A stretch of 64,000 bases of DNA, taken from contig MHZX01000110.1 in the NCBI GenBank assembly GCA_001828935.1, forward strand, positions 1 through 64,000, in the 5' to 3' direction. The DNA is from Rhodocyclales bacterium RIFCSPLOWO2_02_FULL_63_24 (GTDB lineage Bacteria > Pseudomonadota > Gammaproteobacteria > Burkholderiales > Rhodocyclaceae). Within the stretch, counting starts at the first letter, position 1. Every line of letters starts with the position of its first letter. Below the pieces are notes generated by a model. It had not been told where the DNA came from. It saw only the letters and a list, made by a program, of their open reading frames with translations, and made no database searches. Below are positions 63,201 through 64,000 of the stretch, one piece after another. The position numbers and the translations under genes are program-made.

Positions 63201-64000
63201 GCCGCCGCTCCTTTGCACATGGGGAAGCCCAGCCGCTCGCGCGAATCGTAGTAGGCCTGCGCCACTTCGCGCGCCAGGGCGCGGACGCGGCCGATGTAGG
63301 CGGCGCGCTCGGTGACCGAAATCGCGCCGCGCGCGTCGAGCAGGTTGAAGCTGTGCGAGGCCTTCATCACCATCTCGAAGCCGGGCAGCGGCAGGTTGAG
63401 TCCCATCAGGCGCTTGGCCTCCGATTCGAACTTGGAGAACTGCGCAAACAGCCAGTCCACATCGGAATGCTCGAAGTTGTAGGTCGACTGCTCGACTTCG
63501 TTCTGGTGATACACGTCGCCGTAGGTGACGCCGGGCGCCCAGACCAGGTCGAAAACGTTTTCCACGCTTTGCAGGTACATCGCCAGGCGCTCGATGCCGT
63601 AGGTGATCTCGCCCAGCACCGGGCGGCAGGCCAGCGAGCCGACTTCCTGGAAGTAGGTGAACTGGGTGACTTCCATGCCGTCCAGCCAGACCTCCCAGCC
63701 CAGGCCCCAGGCGCCCAGGGTCGGCGATTCCCAGTCGTCCTCGACGAAGCGGATGTCATGTTCGGAGGTGTTGATGCCGAGCGCGCGCAGGCTGTCCAGA
63801 TAGAGTTCCTGGATGTTGGGCGGGCTGGGCTTGAGCACCACCTGGTACTGATAGTAGTGCTGCAGGCGGTTCGGGTTCTCGCCATAGCGGCCGTCCTTGG
63901 GGCGCCGCGAGGGCTGCACGTACGCGGCCTTCCACGGCTCGGGGCCGATCGAGCGCAGGAAAGTGGCGGTATGGAAGGTGCCGGCGCCGACTTCGATATC
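63197..64000 (-). CDS. glyQ: glycyl-tRNA synthetase alpha subunit (5' truncated by window edge)
   Basis: ...[59 protein letters not shown]. Confidence 0.96.
   Translation of the reverse strand, partial: DIEVGAGTFHTATFLRSIGPEPWKAAYVQPSRRPKDGRYGENPNRLQHYYQYQVVLKPSPPNIQELYLDSLRALGINTSEHDIRFVEDDWESPTLGAWGLGWEVWLDGMEVTQFTYFQEVGSLACRPVLGEITYGIERLAMYLQSVENVFDLVWAPGVTYGDVYHQNEVEQSTYNFEHSDVDWLFAQFSKFESEAKRLMGLNLPLPGFEMVMKASHSFNLLDARGAISVTERAAYIGRVRALAREVAQAYYDSRERLGFPMCKGAAA

Noticed and set aside
63976-63999. Possible extra copy of the 24-bp motif in glyQ
   Set aside because: The EVGAGTF residues are a natural conserved GlyQ segment and flanking motif positions do not match, so not counted.

Overview
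GC-rich chromosomal window, probably betaproteobacterial (Rhodocyclales-like; inferred from gene content only). From left to right it carries: a partial alpha/beta hydrolase, bioF/bioA//bioD, dcd, an Arg/Lys/Orn decarboxylase and a bacteriohemerythrin; folA, a glycogen/alpha-glucan block (glgA, pgi, glgP, two GH57 genes, glgC, glgB, DUF2934 gene, glk) and thyA; mog, ydcF-like, metY, DUF2802, SPOR, fliW, ridA, recG, ubiC, ubiA, a hybrid histidine kinase and ubiD; signalling genes (HDOD, GGDEF); a urea transport/urease cluster (urtABCDE-ureD-[AAA ATPase]-ureA-[alpha/beta hydrolase]-ureBCEFG); then GGDEF/EAL, DODA-like, HIT, gloA, two YgjP-like genes, an acyltransferase, gmhB, glyS and partial glyQ. 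No rRNA, tRNA, CRISPR, prophage or IS transposase was seen. The most unusual signal is at DNA level. (1) A REP-like hairpin family, TGCCNG-CCCGCGAAGCGG-AATCC-CNGGCA, sits in-frame inside bioD, ureF and a YgjP-like gene, and the three outer stems differ by compensatory base pairs. A fourth, intergenic copy lies near 37.7 kb. (2) An approximately 24-bp motif, RRAGTCGGCGYYGGCGNNACGGYG, occurs at least 11 times on both strands and in different reading frames, mostly inside conserved genes. (3) recG carries a separate apparent 66-nt in-frame insertion. (4) An AAA ATPase/DUF234-like gene with its own AT-rich, palindrome-containing upstream region interrupts the urease operon. All family assignments are by recognition of protein motifs; no searches were run.
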